Shown piece by piece: positions 6,319 to 7,004 of a stretch of 7,004 bases of DNA; the first letter of the stretch is position 1; each line of letters opens with the position of its first letter. Source of the DNA: Verrucomicrobia bacterium UBA4286 (lineage in GTDB: Bacteria; Verrucomicrobiota; Kiritimatiellia; RFP12; UBA1067). Location of the stretch: assembly GCA_002395905.1 (NCBI GenBank), contig DGVK01000210.1, positions 1-7,004 on the forward strand. The letters run 5' to 3'. A program made the translations under genes and the position numbers. Below the pieces are notes generated by a model. The model was not told the DNA's origin. It was given only the letters and a program-made list of their open reading frames with translations, and did no database searches.

Positions 6319-7004
6319 ATGAAGAAGGTTGGTGGGCTGTTTGCTTGCTCGGCACTTGCTCTTATGGCATTTGCGGCGTCGCCTCTCGCCGCAGCGGAGC
6401 TGACGCACCGGTGGAGCTTCAACGGCGACTGGTCAGATTCGGTTGGCGGAGCCGATGCCGTGAAGTGCGGCACATACGTGTCGCTTTACGGCGGCAGGGT
6501 TCACATGGGCTATGGAGTGTGTTCGCATGGCACGGGCTATGTCGATCTCGGAACGAACATGCTCGACACGACAGCCGCGACTATTGAGATATGGGCGCGG
6601 CACGATGGAGTTGAAAGCTGGTCGCGCGTTTTCGACTACGGCGCGGACAATACGCACTATTTCCAGATGCCATGGACATACGGCACGACTCTCGGCAGCG
6701 ACAGCGTCGGCGCGAAGAACGGCGGCGCCGATACAAGCGTTGCGAATACGATGGCTCCATACGAGCTTGGAACGGATTACCACATCGCTGTCACATTCCA
6801 AAGGAGCGGCGAGGCGACTGTTGTCCGATGGCAGCGGCGAGACGCGGCGACGGGTGAGCTCCAGAAGTCCGGCACGATGACGATGCCGGAAGGAATACAG
6901 AAGATCGTCGATCCAGTCCTCTATCTCGGTCATTCGCAGTATACGGCGGACAAAGACGCGCTCGCGGCATACGATGAAGTGCGCGTGTGGCGCGGCGTTT
7001 TGAC
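6319..7004 (+). CDS. Secreted LamG-domain protein (3' end outside the window)
   Basis: The frame opens with ATG at 6319 and stays open for 228 codons to the window edge. AAAGGA at 6302-6307 lies 11 bases upstream and overlaps the stop of the phosphoesterase gene, pointing to coupled expression. Residues 1-26 are a Sec signal peptide (Lys 2-3, hydrophobic core 7-20, cleavage likely after AAA at 26). The mature part is a LamG/concanavalin A-like jelly roll: HRWSFNGDW at 30-38 as first strand, a Y-V-D-L-G strand, A-T-I-E-I-W, WSRVFDYG at 101-108, an FQMPW stretch, and the closing strand YDEVRVW at 218-224. This is a single-domain arrangement unlike the paired modules of the 1276-residue protein, although the fold is the same. 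More domains may follow beyond the edge. Carbohydrate binding or surface adhesion is the likely role; no catalytic motif is seen. Confidence 0.8.
   Translation, partial: MKKVGGLFACSALALMAFAASPLAAAELTHRWSFNGDWSDSVGGADAVKCGTYVSLYGGRVHMGYGVCSHGTGYVDLGTNMLDTTAATIEIWARHDGVESWSRVFDYGADNTHYFQMPWTYGTTLGSDSVGAKNGGADTSVANTMAPYELGTDYHIAVTFQRSGEATVVRWQRRDAATGELQKSGTMTMPEGIQKIVDPVLYLGHSQYTADKDALAAYDEVRVWRGVL

Overview
The window reads as a stretch of chromosome from an uncultured, moderately GC-rich bacterium of the PVC group. A Kiritimatiellia or Lentisphaeria-like member of Verrucomicrobiota is the best guess. This rests on large secreted LamG-type proteins, an exported metallophosphoesterase of a type recalled from such genomes, a GH43 glycosidase, the N-terminal signature of a PVC-type secreted FAD-dependent oxidoreductase, and two small repeats recalled from PVC genomes. 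It is a judgement from remembered protein families; no database search was run.

All supported genes lie on the + strand and are tightly packed. In order they are: a possible C-terminal tail of an upstream gene (1-30); a 93-residue exported protein that looks like the first part of an FAD-oxidoreductase-type protein cut short (82-363); a 1276-residue secreted multidomain LamG protein (399-4229); a GH43-like glycosidase with signal peptide that stops before two of its three catalytic acids (4244-4792); a 485-residue calcineurin-like metallophosphoesterase with an intact active site (4845-6302); and the first 228 residues of another secreted LamG protein that runs off the window (6319-7004). Gaps are 16 to 52 bases, so one transcript is plausible. 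No promoter or terminator is evident, and there is no intergenic stretch longer than about 60 bases. No rRNA, tRNA, CRISPR array or complete insertion sequence was seen.

All the well-supported products carry an export signal, so the genes probably act at or outside the cytoplasmic membrane on carbohydrate or other polymers. LamG modules would bind or display, GH43 would cleave glycosides, and the phosphoesterase would remove phosphate. That joint role is inference. At least two of the six genes are broken or shortened, so the cluster appears partly decayed.

The most interesting points are (i) a 72-base inverted repeat built of 9-base units inside the phosphoesterase gene, where the period keeps the frame and it is translated as three-residue repeats, and (ii) the abrupt end of the GH43 homology at about 4730, followed within 10 bases by AGTGCCTGTCCCC, a motif recalled from the ends of small mobile repeats. 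No wholly new biological system is evident.
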